DNA of 64,000 bases from Actinomycetota bacterium (GCA_026392515.1 JAPLBY010000022.1:142869-206868); one strand, 5' to 3'. Numbered from the stretch's first letter, positions 32,221-41,846 are shown. Made by a program: numbers and translations. Notes: generated by a model from the letters alone, not told the origin.

Positions 32221-32253
32221 ACCTTCAATGCCCTAAATGAGCATTTTGGCTAA

Positions 32254-33495
32254 TTACTTAATATCAAGTGTCTTGATATCAGTTTCTACGCCACCGGTCA
32301 TCTGCTGCAGAGTCATTGTGACAGTATCAACGTCACCTGTCTCCTGGTTTAGACAGAAGCCCATACCAGAGATTGATTCTTCAGCTGTTAGACAGATTTG
32401 CTCTCCAGCGAATACTGCATCAAGTACGCCTTGACGGGTACCATCTGATGCTGCAATTGCCTTAAGGATTACCTGCATAGCCACGCCACCGTACATTGCG
32501 TATGAGCTGTTTGGCTCGTTACCATACTTTGCGGTGTAATCTTCTACGAACTTCGCAGGAGCGCCGCCACCCTTCTTGATGCCGTCAAGTGACTTACCAG
32601 CAAATGTCATCCATAGACCTTCAGCTTCTGGCATTTCGCGCAGAGTTGGGTATCCGGAGAAACCATCTGGTGACATTGCTAGGAATGCAGTGTTGTCGCC
32701 AAGTACTGCAGTCTTGTCCTTAACTAGCTGAACACCGTTGTTATCAAAGATTCCACCGTAGTAAACAGCTGTTGCTCCGGAGGCCTTGATCTTTTCGAAT
32801 GTATTTGTGTAACCCTGGGTCTGCTTTGCATCCCATGATCCACGGAATACAGTTCCGCCAAGCTTTTCGAACTCGATCTGTACTGCATCGGAAATACCAA
32901 TGCCGTAAGCCTGAGTATCGTCAAGAACAGCAAGGTTCTTTACACCCTGTTCGTTGAACAAGAACTGTGCAGCTGCTGTTCCCTGGAAACCGTCGTGTGC
33001 AATTACGCGAGCGTAGTTACGTGCGCCGGATGGGTAGTAAAGACCTGGTTCGCCCATATCCCATTCGATGGTTAGACCTGGGTAAGTGTTTGCATGTGAA
33101 ATCATTAGCATGCCAGCCTGGTTTAGAACTGGGATGATGATCTTTGCACAACCGGAGTTGTAGGTACCCATAACAGCTACTTCAGCTGTGTTGGCTACGT
33201 GATCCTGTGCGTTCTTTGCACAAGCTGCGTCGTCCCAAGCACCCTTAGCTGCTGTTGAGTCGTCGTATTCTTTGATTTCGACAGTGAAGTCTCCAGCTTT
33301 GCCGCCAGCTTGTTCAAGAACAAGTGCTGCGACTTCGTTGGTTGACTTGCTCGCATCAGCTGATGCGCCCTGCAATGGAAGATCGGTACCCACTACGAGT
33401 GCGTCTCCACCAGCAGAATCACTGCCACCGCTGCAAGCAGCAAGGGCAAGTGCGCCAGCAATAGCTAGAGCACCGATTTTGATCGGCTTGATCAT
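32254..33495 (-). CDS. livK: Branched-chain amino acid ABC transporter substrate-binding lipoprotein LivK
   Basis: This extracytoplasmic type I binding protein delivers substrate to LivHM. The mature start follows a lipoprotein signal peptide, MIKPIKIGALAIAGALALAAC, with cysteine about residue 21 in LALAACSGG. The body has VVGTDLPLQGASA and LAVLDDTQAYGIG, typical of periplasmic-binding protein type I. The ATG at 33495 is preceded by AGAGGAAA. Length is 413 residues. Ligand could be branched-chain amino acids, other amino acids, amides or urea; sequence alone does not decide. Confidence 0.92.
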   Translation of the reverse strand: MIKPIKIGALAIAGALALAACSGGSDSAGGDALVVGTDLPLQGASADASKSTNEVAALVLEQAGGKAGDFTVEIKEYDDSTAAKGAWDDAACAKNAQDHVANTAEVAVMGTYNSGCAKIIIPVLNQAGMLMISHANTYPGLTIEWDMGEPGLYYPSGARNYARVIAHDGFQGTAAAQFLFNEQGVKNLAVLDDTQAYGIGISDAVQIEFEKLGGTVFRGSWDAKQTQGYTNTFEKIKASGATAVYYGGIFDNNGVQLVKDKTAVLGDNTAFLAMSPDGFSGYPTLREMPEAEGLWMTFAGKSLDGIKKGGGAPAKFVEDYTAKYGNEPNSSYAMYGGVAMQVILKAIAASDGTRQGVLDAVFAGEQICLTAEESISGMGFCLNQETGDVDTVTMTLQQMTGGVETDIKTLDIK

Positions 33496-33541
33496 TTGTA
33501 TTTCCTCTCGTTGGCCCGACGAATTCTTTTCGGGCATCCCT

Positions 33542-33571
33542 AAAGTAACGGCTGAAGCCCACTAAATTCAA
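33542..33571 (-). promoter_or_regulatory. Candidate promoter of the liv operon
   Basis: TTGAAT and TACTTT lie 18 bases apart on the minus strand, giving a leader of about 40 bases before livK. The match is moderate. Confidence 0.4.
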
Positions 33572-33582
33572 GGTAAATGGCT

Positions 33583-33613
33583 CGTAACGAGCAGGTGTTA
33601 CGGGTTCGTTATC
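33583..33613. promoter_or_regulatory. Candidate operator upstream of the liv promoter
   Basis: CGTAAC and GTTACG form an inverted repeat with an eight-base spacer, and a further GTTATC follows 11 bases after the GTTAC. The cluster lies just upstream of the candidate -35 box, an activator-like position. The half-sites loosely resemble GlnR sites, but no regulator is encoded nearby. Confidence 0.35.
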
Positions 33614-33659
33614 GGGAAATCCAGAAACCAGCGCAAAATCGGACATTTGCCTATGCGGA

Positions 33660-35159
33660 CTAGCGGCGTCGTTTTTCTCTAATTCGCAGGTTAATTACGA
33701 TCGGGGAACCGACGAAGCCAAATTCTTCGCGGAATCTGCGCTCCACAAATCTGCGATATCCAGCTTCCAGAAAACCTGAAGTGAAGAGTACGAATACCGG
33801 TGGTGCAACGCTGGCCTGGGTACCGAACAGAATCTTTGGCTGCTTGCCTCCACGGACTGGGTGTGGATGGCTAGCCACAATCTCTGCCAGGAATGCGTTC
33901 ATTCGTCCAGTAGGAACTCGAGTTTCCCAGCCGGCGATAGCGGAACGCAACGCAGGAACCAGGCGATCTTTATGCCAACCAGTTTTTGCGCTGAAATTAA
34001 TTCGAGGTGCCCAAGCGACTTGTACTAGGTCTCGCTCAATTTCGCGCTCTAAGTAATAGCGGCGTTCTTCATCCACTAGATCCCATTTATTAAATGCAAT
34101 TACTAACGCTCGACCAGACTCAACGACCATTGAAATGATTCGAAGATCTTGTTCTGTCAGAGGTGCGCTTGCATCTAGCAACACGACAGCAACATCGGCT
34201 TTATCAAGTGCAGACTTAGTGCGCAATGTTGCAAAGTATTCGTGTCCTGATGCGTTCTTTGATTTGCGACGAATACCAGCGGTGTCGACCAAAATCCACT
34301 CTTCATCTTCCATCACAACTAATTCATCGACTGGATCGACGGTTGTTCCAGCGACACTGTCGACAACAGCGCGCTTTTCACCTGTTAAGGCATTCAGCAG
34401 ACTTGATTTACCAACGTTTGGTTTACCAAGCAGTGCTACGCGATGTGGTCCGCGTGGGCGTGCTTGGCCAGAACCATCTTCCGGAAACGCAGCTAGCACA
34501 ACATCTAGTAAGTCCCCGCTACCGCGACCATGTAACGCCGAAACTGTGTATGGCTCCCCTAGCCCTAATGACCAAAGTCTGGTTGCCTCTAACTCGGCTC
34601 GTTCGTCATCTACTTTGTTTGCAACCAAGATGACTGGCACTTTTGCTTGGCGCAGGACTCTTACGATTTGTTCGTCAGCATCGGTGGCACCGACTGTCGC
34701 GTCAACCACGAAGATAACGACGTCGCTGGAATTGATTGCGGCTTCAGCCTGAGCTGAAACCTGCGCGCTCATTCCAATAGCATCTTGTTCCCAGCCACCA
34801 GTATCAACCACAATAAACGGAACGCCATTCCATTCGGATTCGTATCTGACACGGTCTCGGGTAACGCCAGGAGTATCCTCGACAACTGCTTCGCGTCGCC
34901 CGATGATTCGATTTACCAGAGTTGATTTACCAACATTTGGCCGCCCAACAACGGCAACAATCGGCAAATTAGATAAGTCATCTGGCTCATCCATTAGTTC
35001 ATCGGATGGAATGCCCAATTGATCAAGTAATGCGGTGTACTCAGATTCAGTTAGATCTTCCCAGCGTTCTGGAATTTCGACTGAGTCATCGAGTTCAATT
35101 GCATCACCCGCAACGTCATAAATGATGGTCTCGGCGTTTGGGTCTAATTCGTTATCCAT
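33660..35159 (-). CDS. der: GTPase Der (EngA), ribosome assembly factor
   Basis: Der is a double GTPase needed for maturation of the 50S subunit. The first G domain has [16 protein letters not shown] and the second [18 protein letters not shown], with DTGG and DTAG switch II motifs and NKVD and NKWD specificity motifs, and a C-terminal KH-like domain. About 65 acidic residues precede the first G domain. I choose the ATG at 35159 because GAGGG lies just upstream, giving 499 residues and an eight-base overlap with cmk. Confidence 0.97.
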   Translation of the reverse strand: MDNELDPNAETIIYDVAGDAIELDDSVEIPERWEDLTESEYTALLDQLGIPSDELMDEPDDLSNLPIVAVVGRPNVGKSTLVNRIIGRREAVVEDTPGVTRDRVRYESEWNGVPFIVVDTGGWEQDAIGMSAQVSAQAEAAINSSDVVIFVVDATVGATDADEQIVRVLRQAKVPVILVANKVDDERAELEATRLWSLGLGEPYTVSALHGRGSGDLLDVVLAAFPEDGSGQARPRGPHRVALLGKPNVGKSSLLNALTGEKRAVVDSVAGTTVDPVDELVVMEDEEWILVDTAGIRRKSKNASGHEYFATLRTKSALDKADVAVVLLDASAPLTEQDLRIISMVVESGRALVIAFNKWDLVDEERRYYLEREIERDLVQVAWAPRINFSAKTGWHKDRLVPALRSAIAGWETRVPTGRMNAFLAEIVASHPHPVRGGKQPKILFGTQASVAPPVFVLFTSGFLEAGYRRFVERRFREEFGFVGSPIVINLRIREKRRR

Positions 35160-35817
35160 GTGCTGCCCTCGCAATGTCTACTACTTGGGCGATTACTTCG
35201 CTAAGTTCCATATATGTGGTGTCGATTACTCGAGCACCTGGCGCAATTTCAAGTGGTGAAACAGCTCTTGTGGAGTCTGCCAAATCCCGCTTTTCTAAGT
35301 CAGATTGAGTGGCGGTTACTTCGGCGCCAATTTCTTTGGCCCGACGATCCGCTCTTGCTTCCGGATCGGCCGTGATAAAAAGGCGCACGGGTGCCTCTGG
35401 CAGCACAACCGCGCAAATGTCTCTACCTTCTACAACAATTCCAGTCTTTGAATTACTGGCGATTTCTCGCTGCAAATTCACCATAAGACTGCGAACTTCA
35501 GGGACTGCGCTAACTGCACTGACTCCTTGGGTAACTTCCGGACCCCTGATTTCAAGTGATACATCGCGTCCAGCAACTCGAATGCCTGGTTCGCTTGGAT
35601 CAATACTCGGTTGAATTACCTCTGCATTTGCATACTTAGCAACCGATTGTGCGTCATTAACGTCAACGCCCAGATCCTGAATAAACCAAGTCATAGCCCG
35701 ATACATACTTCCGGTATCCAGGTAATCCAGGCCCAATTCAGTGGCAACCGCGCGGGAAACGCTGGATTTTCCAGAACCGCTCGGGCCATCTATGGCGATT
35801 ATGAGCGAATTGGGCAT
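35152..35817 (-). CDS. cmk: Cytidylate kinase
   Basis: The enzyme phosphorylates CMP and dCMP. The P-loop is [17 protein letters not shown], followed by [33 protein letters not shown] and [15 protein letters not shown]. Length is 221 residues. The cmk-der pair is conserved widely in Gram-positive bacteria. A TAGACT lies seven bases before its ATG. Confidence 0.97.
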   Translation of the reverse strand: MPNSLIIAIDGPSGSGKSSVSRAVATELGLDYLDTGSMYRAMTWFIQDLGVDVNDAQSVAKYANAEVIQPSIDPSEPGIRVAGRDVSLEIRGPEVTQGVSAVSAVPEVRSLMVNLQREIASNSKTGIVVEGRDICAVVLPEAPVRLFITADPEARADRRAKEIGAEVTATQSDLEKRDLADSTRAVSPLEIAPGARVIDTTYMELSEVIAQVVDIARAAHG

Positions 35818-35830
35818 ATAGAACAGTCTA
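35818..35830 (-). promoter_or_regulatory. Possible leaderless promoter of cmk
   Basis: TAGACT is followed by seven bases and the ATG. This is one base longer than the six-base pattern but still a normal -10 to start distance. Confidence 0.45.
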
Positions 35831-35843
35831 CCCAGTCAAATAG

Positions 35844-36908
35844 TTAGGAGATAACTACGAAACCTTCAAGTTCCAGCGCTGGCTTAAGTATCGAAACTGA
35901 GTTTGGCGCGAGCGTGAGTTCAACTAACCCGGTTGGGTGGCCAAGTGAGTGATCAATTCGAACGTCCTCGAGGTTTACATTTGCCTGCGCAGCAACCGTG
36001 AATAGCCGAGCTAGCTCACCTGGTTTGTCATCAAGACGAACTGCCAAAATCGCAGTCGACTGTTGCGAAGATCCATGCTTACCCGGCAGGCGGTCCCGAC
36101 CTTGATTGCCTTTAACTAGCTTGGCCGTAACAGAGTTGCGATTTCCATCCTCAAGCGCAGAAGCAAACTCGAGTAAGTGATTGGCAACATGAGTAACTTG
36201 CTCGGCTATAAATTCTGAATTGTCACTAAGGATTTCGGTCCAAAGATCAGAATCCGATCCAGCGATTCGAATTGTGTCTCGAATTCCTTGTCCCGCGAGT
36301 TCAATGTAGGACCCTTCAGCGTCCATTAACTCGCCCGCAAGAACTGATGCCACAACTTGTGGAGTATGTGAAATCAAAGCAACTGCGCGATCGTGCTCTT
36401 CGATACTTCTAACAACTGGAAATGCTCCGAGGGATTTAACTAACTCCTCTACTACCGCAATTGACTCTGCGGAAGTTGATGCACTGCTTGCGATAACCCA
36501 AGGGCGATCCAGAAATAGATTTCCTTGCGCACCGATAGCGCCCGAAACTTCCCGTCCTGCCATGGGATGTCCTCCCACGATTCGATCCCAGCCACCTGAA
36601 ACAAGTTGCTCAAGTTCTCGGAAGATTGATCCCTTAACGCTCGCGACATCTGTGATCACAGCATTGGGGTGCTCAACTATGGCAGCTGCAATTACCTTGG
36701 CCACGTTTGCTGGCGGTGTTGCCACGAAAACCACTGCAATATTCTGATCCGAGTATTTAGTCGCGCCACTAACTTTGATTGCATCATTAAGCGCAACTGA
36801 ATTTATGTCAGACAGAAAAACCTTCAAGCCCTGAGCTGTAAGTCCAAGTGCAATGGAAGTACCAATTAAACCGGTGCCAATCACCAGTACGTTTTTTTCT
36901 TGATTCAT
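35844..36908 (-). CDS. tyrA: Prephenate dehydrogenase with C-terminal ACT domain
   Basis: TyrA oxidatively decarboxylates prephenate on the way to tyrosine. The NAD-binding motif is VLVIGTGLIGTSIALGL, followed by DVASVKG, GGHPMAGREVSGA and ALISHTPQVVAS. A C-terminal ACT domain (about residues 285-354, LAVRLDDKPGELARLFTVAA) suggests feedback control by an amino acid, presumably tyrosine. The tracked start is a TTG; I prefer the ATG at 36908, though neither has a strong ribosome-binding site. It lies 21 bases after aroH. Confidence 0.94.
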   Translation of the reverse strand: MNQEKNVLVIGTGLIGTSIALGLTAQGLKVFLSDINSVALNDAIKVSGATKYSDQNIAVVFVATPPANVAKVIAAAIVEHPNAVITDVASVKGSIFRELEQLVSGGWDRIVGGHPMAGREVSGAIGAQGNLFLDRPWVIASSASTSAESIAVVEELVKSLGAFPVVRSIEEHDRAVALISHTPQVVASVLAGELMDAEGSYIELAGQGIRDTIRIAGSDSDLWTEILSDNSEFIAEQVTHVANHLLEFASALEDGNRNSVTAKLVKGNQGRDRLPGKHGSSQQSTAILAVRLDDKPGELARLFTVAAQANVNLEDVRIDHSLGHPTGLVELTLAPNSVSILKPALELEGFVVIS

Positions 36909-36929
36909 GATCGCCAAATTACATTCAAC

Positions 36930-37292
36930 TTATTGCGCAATGTCTTGACGCAGAGCTTCAGCGCCTCGCAAGTAAACGTGTTTGATTTCAGATCTTGGCT
37001 TCGAGGTTTGAACTTGAACCATAACTCGCACAACTTTTTCCATTGCTCCAGCAACGTCAATTTCTTGGGCGCAAATTAGAGGTACATCGGCAAGTCCGAC
37101 TCCCCGTGCAGCTGCTGCCGGAAACGCGCTATGTAAATCTGGAGTCGAAGTGAATAAAACACTAATCAAGTCATCAGTATCGACAGCATTTCTCGACATT
37201 AGCTCGAGAAGCAATTCTGTGACAGCCTCCGCCATTTCAGTTGCATCATCGCGCTGCAGACAGGTTGCTCCCCTGATGGCTCTAATGTTCAT
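36930..37292 (-). CDS. aroH: Chorismate mutase, AroH type
   Basis: This monofunctional chorismate mutase converts chorismate to prephenate, which TyrA then uses. The sequence follows the Bacillus AroH pattern with IRAIRGATCLQRD, TSTPDLHSAFPAAAARG, CAQEIDV and VVRVMVQVQT, including the conserved Arg of the N-terminus. Length is 120 residues. A TAAGAT at leaderless distance from the ATG suggests a promoter for the aroH-tyrA pair. Confidence 0.94.
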   Translation of the reverse strand: MNIRAIRGATCLQRDDATEMAEAVTELLLELMSRNAVDTDDLISVLFTSTPDLHSAFPAAAARGVGLADVPLICAQEIDVAGAMEKVVRVMVQVQTSKPRSEIKHVYLRGAEALRQDIAQ

Positions 37293-37304
37293 GGCTATAT
37301 CTTA
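37293..37304 (-). promoter_or_regulatory. Predicted leaderless promoter of aroH
   Basis: TAAGAT plus six bases precedes the ATG. Its first three bases are the rluB stop codon. Confidence 0.55.
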
Positions 37305-38033
37305 GAGCCCAACGGAACTATAGAGTTTTCCCAATTCTTTGTTTTCCAGCACGCGCAAATGGCCCGAACGCAAACTTCCAAGTGCTATTGGTCCGATTTT
37401 GGTGCGAACCAAGTCCTGGACTGGATAGCCAAGTTCATCAAAAAGTTTGCGCAGAATTCGATTCCGGCCTTCATGTATTGAGATCTGAACTACGGTTTGG
37501 TTCTTGCCACTTTCATAGATCTTGCAATCCGTAACTGCTACTGGAGTGCCCTCAATGGGAAACCCAGCGATGATTTTTGCAATATCTTTCTTGGTAACTC
37601 GTCCAGATACCCGAGCTAAATATGTCTTAACAATTCCATGTGATGGATGGCCAAGCCGTTGACTTAGTTCGCCATCGTTAGTTAGTAACAGCAAGCCTTC
37701 AGTATCTGCATCAAGTCGACCTACATGAAATAGGCGCTGCTCAAACTCGGCTACTAAGTCACCAACACACTCGCGGCCTTGATCGTCAGACATAGTGGTT
37801 ACAACGCCTCGTGGCTTGTTTAGTGCAACAACTATGTGACCACTGGTTTGGGCAATTCGCACGCCATCAACATGGATGATGTCAACATCAGGATCAACTC
37901 TGGAACCTAACTCGTCGATAACTTCACCATTAACCGTCACGCGCCCAGCAGTGATGAATTCTTCACATTTACGCCGTGACCCAAGTCCGGCACTGGCCAG
38001 AACTTTTTGTAAGCGAACTTCGTTCTCTTCCAT
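37302..38033 (-). CDS. rluB: 23S rRNA pseudouridine synthase, RluB/RsuA family
   Basis: An N-terminal S4 RNA-binding domain (VRLQKVLASAGLGSRRKCEEFI) precedes the RsuA-type catalytic domain with the active-site aspartate in GRLDADTEGLLLLTNDG. Length is 243 residues. In actinobacteria this gene sits between scpB and cmk or der, as here, and is usually called rluB. Specificity within the family is inferred from context. Confidence 0.93.
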   Translation of the reverse strand: MEENEVRLQKVLASAGLGSRRKCEEFITAGRVTVNGEVIDELGSRVDPDVDIIHVDGVRIAQTSGHIVVALNKPRGVVTTMSDDQGRECVGDLVAEFEQRLFHVGRLDADTEGLLLLTNDGELSQRLGHPSHGIVKTYLARVSGRVTKKDIAKIIAGFPIEGTPVAVTDCKIYESGKNQTVVQISIHEGRNRILRKLFDELGYPVQDLVRTKIGPIALGSLRSGHLRVLENKELGKLYSSVGL

Positions 38034-38039
38034 AACTGA

Positions 38040-38669
38040 CTAGTTATTCGCTAAATCTAAAACTTCTTCGACATTGTCAGGCATAGGTAAGTGAGCTGCA
38101 ATTGGCGGTAGTTCATCCAAAGACTTAAGTCCCAGACGTTCTAAGAAGTAAGTGGTTGTGCGATAAAGGTGCGCGCCAGTTTCGTGGTCATGGCCAGTTT
38201 CTTCGATTAAGCCACGAGTCACCAAGGTACGTACAACACCATCTACGTTGACACCTCTGATTGCAGAAATTCTTGATCGAGTAACCGGTTGACGGTATGC
38301 AACTACAGCTAACGTTTCTAGGCCGGCTTGGGAAAGCCTGCCGTGTTGCCCGTCGAGCACAAATCTTTCAACAACCTGCGCACAGTTATCTCTAGTCCAA
38401 AATCTCCAGCCGCCGCCTAGTTCACGCAAATCAAAGCCGCGCTCTTGAACTGCATACTCCTGAGCCAATTCATGCAAAGTTGTCACAACAACTTCTTCTG
38501 GAGTCCGAGTTAAGGTAGCAAGTGTTGATGTGCTCATAGGTTCTTCGGTGACCATTAGCAATGCTTCAAGCGCAGCGCGGAGCGATGGCGCACCTAATGA
38601 AATACCATCGTCTAACTCGGTTTCGGTAGCGGATTCGCCATCGATTAATTCAACTGTTTCGTCACTCAT
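38040..38669 (-). CDS. scpB: ScpB, SMC-associated segregation and condensation protein B
   Basis: ScpB binds ScpA and modulates the SMC condensin. Two winged-helix domains are visible, with LRAALEALLMVTEEPMS and LETLAVVAYRQPVTRSRISAIRGVNVDGVVRTL. The tracked ORF extends far into scpA in another frame; I choose the ATG at 38669 (MSDETVELIDGE), preceded by GAAAGGTGA. This gives 209 residues and an eight-base overlap with scpA. Confidence 0.95.
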   Translation of the reverse strand: MSDETVELIDGESATETELDDGISLGAPSLRAALEALLMVTEEPMSTSTLATLTRTPEEVVVTTLHELAQEYAVQERGFDLRELGGGWRFWTRDNCAQVVERFVLDGQHGRLSQAGLETLAVVAYRQPVTRSRISAIRGVNVDGVVRTLVTRGLIEETGHDHETGAHLYRTTTYFLERLGLKSLDELPPIAAHLPMPDNVEEVLDLANN

Positions 38670-39585
38670 TTGGCTGGTCACCTTTCTCGTCATCGACTTG
38701 CTCGCTAGCTTCAACGTCGCCCAATTGGGTTCTAAAATCTTGCACTTCAGTGGTATCAAACTCATCAATCTCTCGCAACGAATTTGCATCAAGATCGTCA
38801 TCACCGATCCATCTCACGTAAAGCTCACCTAGCGGTGTCGGCTGGTCAAAAGTAACCAGACCATCGCGATAGATCTCAAGCAAAGCTAAGAATCTTGCAA
38901 CGACTAGCAAAGTAGTGTCACAATCTCGAGTCAGAGTTCTAAATGATGCTTGCCCAACTCTGCGTAATCTCTCGACAATGATTGCTGCTTGCTCGCGCAC
39001 CGAAACTCTTGCAGCGTGAATGTGTGCGACCGAGATGATGTCAGGCAACTTAGGCTCGAGAGCGCGGGCAGCTAAGTTGGCAAAGTCATCCGGTCCCATT
39101 CCCAATTCAACTTCCGGAAGTAACTTGGCGAACTTTTCATCAAGTCCAGCCGCCCGTGGATGTTGACGACCAGCAGTTGCAAGTCGGTGCTTAAAGTCAG
39201 CTGACATTTCCTTGAATGCTCGATACTGCAAAAGTCGAGCCAGCAACAAATCGCGCGCTTCCAAAACTGCAATGTCCTCTTCGTCTTCAACTTCCCCACC
39301 GGGAATCAAACGAGCAGCTTTTAGATCCAGCAGCGTGGCGGCAATTACTAAGAATTCGGTTGCCTCATCAAGCGTCCACTCGTCCCCGCGCGCTTTGATG
39401 TAAGCCAGAAAATCATCGGTTACTTGGTGCAGCGAAAGTGCTGTTACATCTAGTCGATGTTTAGCAATTAACGAAAGCAGTACGTCAAATGGTCCCGAGA
39501 ATTCTTCTAAGGAAACTACAAATGAGTCTGAAGTTTCTTCCGGCGCAGCGGTCTTTAGATCAGGCTCGGCAGACGCCGCAAACAT
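38662..39585 (-). CDS. scpA: ScpA, kleisin subunit of SMC condensin
   Basis: ScpA is the kleisin that bridges SMC heads. The N-terminal SMC-neck-binding domain carries EEFSGPFDVLLSLIAKHRLDV and VIAATLLDLKAARLIP. The C-terminal winged helix (VTFDQPTPLGELYVRW) binds the SMC head. Length is 307 residues. Its ATG overlaps the parA stop as TAATG. Confidence 0.95.
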   Translation of the reverse strand: MFAASAEPDLKTAAPEETSDSFVVSLEEFSGPFDVLLSLIAKHRLDVTALSLHQVTDDFLAYIKARGDEWTLDEATEFLVIAATLLDLKAARLIPGGEVEDEEDIAVLEARDLLLARLLQYRAFKEMSADFKHRLATAGRQHPRAAGLDEKFAKLLPEVELGMGPDDFANLAARALEPKLPDIISVAHIHAARVSVREQAAIIVERLRRVGQASFRTLTRDCDTTLLVVARFLALLEIYRDGLVTFDQPTPLGELYVRWIGDDDLDANSLREIDEFDTTEVQDFRTQLGDVEASEQVDDEKGDQPNE

Positions 39586-40616
39586 TACTTAGCAACCGAG
39601 CCTTGGGCCTCTAGACGAGATACAAGTTCCCAAGCCAGGTTGCGATAATTCTGAGCACCGGATGAGTTTGGTGCTTGCTCAATTATCGAAACACCAGCTT
39701 TAGTTGTTTCTGGGAACTTAACCGTGCGGCTGATTGTGGTGTGGAATACCGAATCACCAAACGCATCAAGCACAGCTTGAATTGTTTCTCTGGTGTGCAA
39801 AGTACGCGCGTCAACCATGGTTGGAAGTACGCCATCAATAGTTAAGCGATTGTTTAGGCGCTCTTGCACCTTGGTAATGGTTTCGCGAAGCATTTCAACT
39901 CCACGAAGTGCAAAGAACTCACATTCCATCGGAATTACTACGCCGTCGGCAGCAGTTAGCGCGTTAACGGTTAGCAGACCTAGTGAAGGCTGGCAGTCGA
40001 TCAAGATGTAGTCATAAAGCGGGCGCACTGATTCGAATGCTCGATCAAGTGCGTATTCACGCGCAACTTCGCCCGCAAGTCGCAATTCGGCAGCGCTTAA
40101 TTGAATGTTTGCTGGTAACAAATCCAGACCAGGTACCGAAGTCTTCATAACAACATCTGATGCAGGTACCGAACTTGAATCCATCAACATGTCGTAGACA
40201 GTTCGCTTGCCGCCAAGATCATCTGGGTTAACACCAAGACCGATTGACAGTGAACCTTGTGGATCCATATCAACCATCAAAACTTTTCGTCCAGCTTCAG
40301 CAAGTGCTGCACCAAGATTGATTGTGGTTGTTGTTTTACCAACACCACCCTTTTGATTCGTCATTGCAATGATGTACGCCGGACCATGACTCGACAATGG
40401 TTTAGGCGCACTAAATGTTGGAAGTGGTCGACCAGTTAACCCAAGGATCACGCCAGGAGTCTTTGTTTCTTCGGTAGTCACAATTGGGGTAACTGATGCT
40501 TCATGGTCAATTGGCAAAACTGGAGTTGATTCAGTTGCTATCGGAGCCGAAACTGGCATTGCTGTGGCAGCTAATGGATCGCTTAAACTCTGATCCTGAG
40601 GAATTGGAACTGTCAT
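39585..40616 (-). CDS. parA: ParA/Soj-family ATPase
   Basis: This deviant-Walker ATPase has MTNQKGGVGKTTTTINLGAALA and DMDPQGSLSIGLGVN. It sits in the conserved xerD-parA-scpA-scpB cluster, which is distinct from the origin-proximal parAB; no parB follows. About 85 residues of Pro/Thr/Ala-rich sequence precede the ATPase domain. I start it at the ATG at 40616 (MTVPIPQDQSL) because GGAAGGATAG directly precedes it. Length is 343 residues. A role in chromosome organisation is inferred from the family and neighbours. Confidence 0.93.
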   Translation of the reverse strand: MTVPIPQDQSLSDPLAATAMPVSAPIATESTPVLPIDHEASVTPIVTTEETKTPGVILGLTGRPLPTFSAPKPLSSHGPAYIIAMTNQKGGVGKTTTTINLGAALAEAGRKVLMVDMDPQGSLSIGLGVNPDDLGGKRTVYDMLMDSSSVPASDVVMKTSVPGLDLLPANIQLSAAELRLAGEVAREYALDRAFESVRPLYDYILIDCQPSLGLLTVNALTAADGVVIPMECEFFALRGVEMLRETITKVQERLNNRLTIDGVLPTMVDARTLHTRETIQAVLDAFGDSVFHTTISRTVKFPETTKAGVSIIEQAPNSSGAQNYRNLAWELVSRLEAQGSVAK

Positions 40617-40782
40617 AACTATCCTTCCCAGCACACACGTGACCAACAGAAATATTCCGTCGAGCCAGAATTAATCGTCGCTGAGGAAGTTACGACTACT
40701 TTAGATTAAGCCCTTTTTCCAATAAACACTGGGATGCAAGGTGGCTTTAGTGTTAGTGTCGCACGTCGATATTGGGTCCAAA

Positions 40783-41745
40783 TTATCGAGCTTGGGCTCG
40801 CGGATGGGCTGTGGCATAGACCTCGCGCAACTGGTCAACAGTCACCAAAGTGTAGATCTGGGTCGTGGTAACTGATGCATGCCCTAAGAGCTCCTGAACC
40901 ACTCGGACATCGGCGCCATTTTCCAGCAAATGTGTGGCAAACGAGTGCCTCATGGTGTGTGGTGAAACCTTGCCAGCCAAATCCGCACGTTGCGCGGCTG
41001 CCTGCAGAATTGTCCACGCGCTTTGCCGAGAGAGCTTTGAGCCCCGGGCATTCAAAAACAGCGCCGAATTAGAGGTTGATTTCCCTGACAGAACTGGCCT
41101 ACTTCGAACTAAATAACGTTCTAAAGCTAGCAGGGCGTGGGATCCCACCGGAACTAGACGCTCCTTATTTCCTTTGCCTTTGAGGCGCAGAATCGGAAGC
41201 TCCTTAGAAAGTGTCGAAACATCGTCCAAACTCAAGTCGGTTAACTCAGAAATTCGGGCTCCAGTTCCGTAAAGCAATTCTAGAAGTGCGTGATCGCGTA
41301 TCATGAGAACTGATACATCAGAATCACTTCCAGCCCCGACTGCGGCCAGTAATCTCTCAATCTCTGCAAAAGTCAAAGCCTTAGGTAGACGTTTAGATAT
41401 GCCTGGTGGCTTTACAGCTCGAGCCGAATCCGAAGTAGTAATTCCTTCTTTTGCTAAAAACGCATGCAGACCGCGAACCGCAATCAAGGTTCTGGCTGCT
41501 GATGATGGTGCTAACGCAGGATGCTGGTCGCTACCCAGTCTTAAGCTGATCAAGAATTCCGAGATTTCATTTGCTGTAACGCTTGAAAATTCCGCCATCC
41601 CACGACTTACTAGGAATTCTTGGTACCTAGCTAAATCTCGACGATACGCAGACATGGAATTCTTAGCTAAACCACGCTCGACAAGTAAATGATCTAGGTA
41701 TCCATTAATGTGCCGTTGAATTTGAGATGGATTAGCAGCGGGCAC
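40783..41745 (-). CDS. xerD: Tyrosine recombinase XerD
   Basis: XerC/XerD resolve chromosome dimers at dif. The N-terminal SAM-like domain spans about residues 1-110. The catalytic domain shows Arg in GTGARISELTDLSL, HTMRHSFATHLL, GHASVTTTQIY with the nucleophilic tyrosine, and ends just after it as chromosomal Xer proteins do. Length is 320 residues with a GTG start. It is not flanked by integrase-type att sites, and its position before parA-scpAB supports the housekeeping assignment. Confidence 0.95.
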   Translation of the reverse strand: MPAANPSQIQRHINGYLDHLLVERGLAKNSMSAYRRDLARYQEFLVSRGMAEFSSVTANEISEFLISLRLGSDQHPALAPSSAARTLIAVRGLHAFLAKEGITTSDSARAVKPPGISKRLPKALTFAEIERLLAAVGAGSDSDVSVLMIRDHALLELLYGTGARISELTDLSLDDVSTLSKELPILRLKGKGNKERLVPVGSHALLALERYLVRSRPVLSGKSTSNSALFLNARGSKLSRQSAWTILQAAAQRADLAGKVSPHTMRHSFATHLLENGADVRVVQELLGHASVTTTQIYTLVTVDQLREVYATAHPRAQAR

Positions 41746-41757
41746 ACTTTGAACTTA
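41746..41757 (-). promoter_or_regulatory. Predicted leaderless promoter of xerD
   Basis: TAAGTT plus six bases precedes the GTG of xerD. No Shine-Dalgarno sequence is present. Confidence 0.65.
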
Positions 41758-41846
41758 CCTGACATAACTAATTAAAGGTCGCTAATAAACCTAGTGAATA
41801 TTCGGTGATGAGTTTTTTGGGTGCCTAGGTCTTGCCAGCTACCGAT

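Noticed and set aside
34135-34752. 205-residue plus-strand ORF opposite der
   Set aside because: It is a shadow frame of the highly conserved der coding sequence with a low-complexity Ser/Thr/Ala composition.
38670-38804. N-terminal extension of the tracked scpB ORF
   Set aside because: It lies entirely within scpA in another frame, and a good ribosome-binding site precedes the internal ATG.
39585-40616. parA as part of an origin-proximal parABS locus
   Set aside because: There is no parB, dnaA, gid or rnpA nearby, and no cluster of parS-like sites was seen; it is the scpAB-linked ParA-type gene.
40783-41745. xerD as a phage or integron integrase
   Set aside because: The length, sequence and the parA-scpA-scpB neighbours fit the housekeeping XerD; there are no attachment-site repeats or cargo genes.
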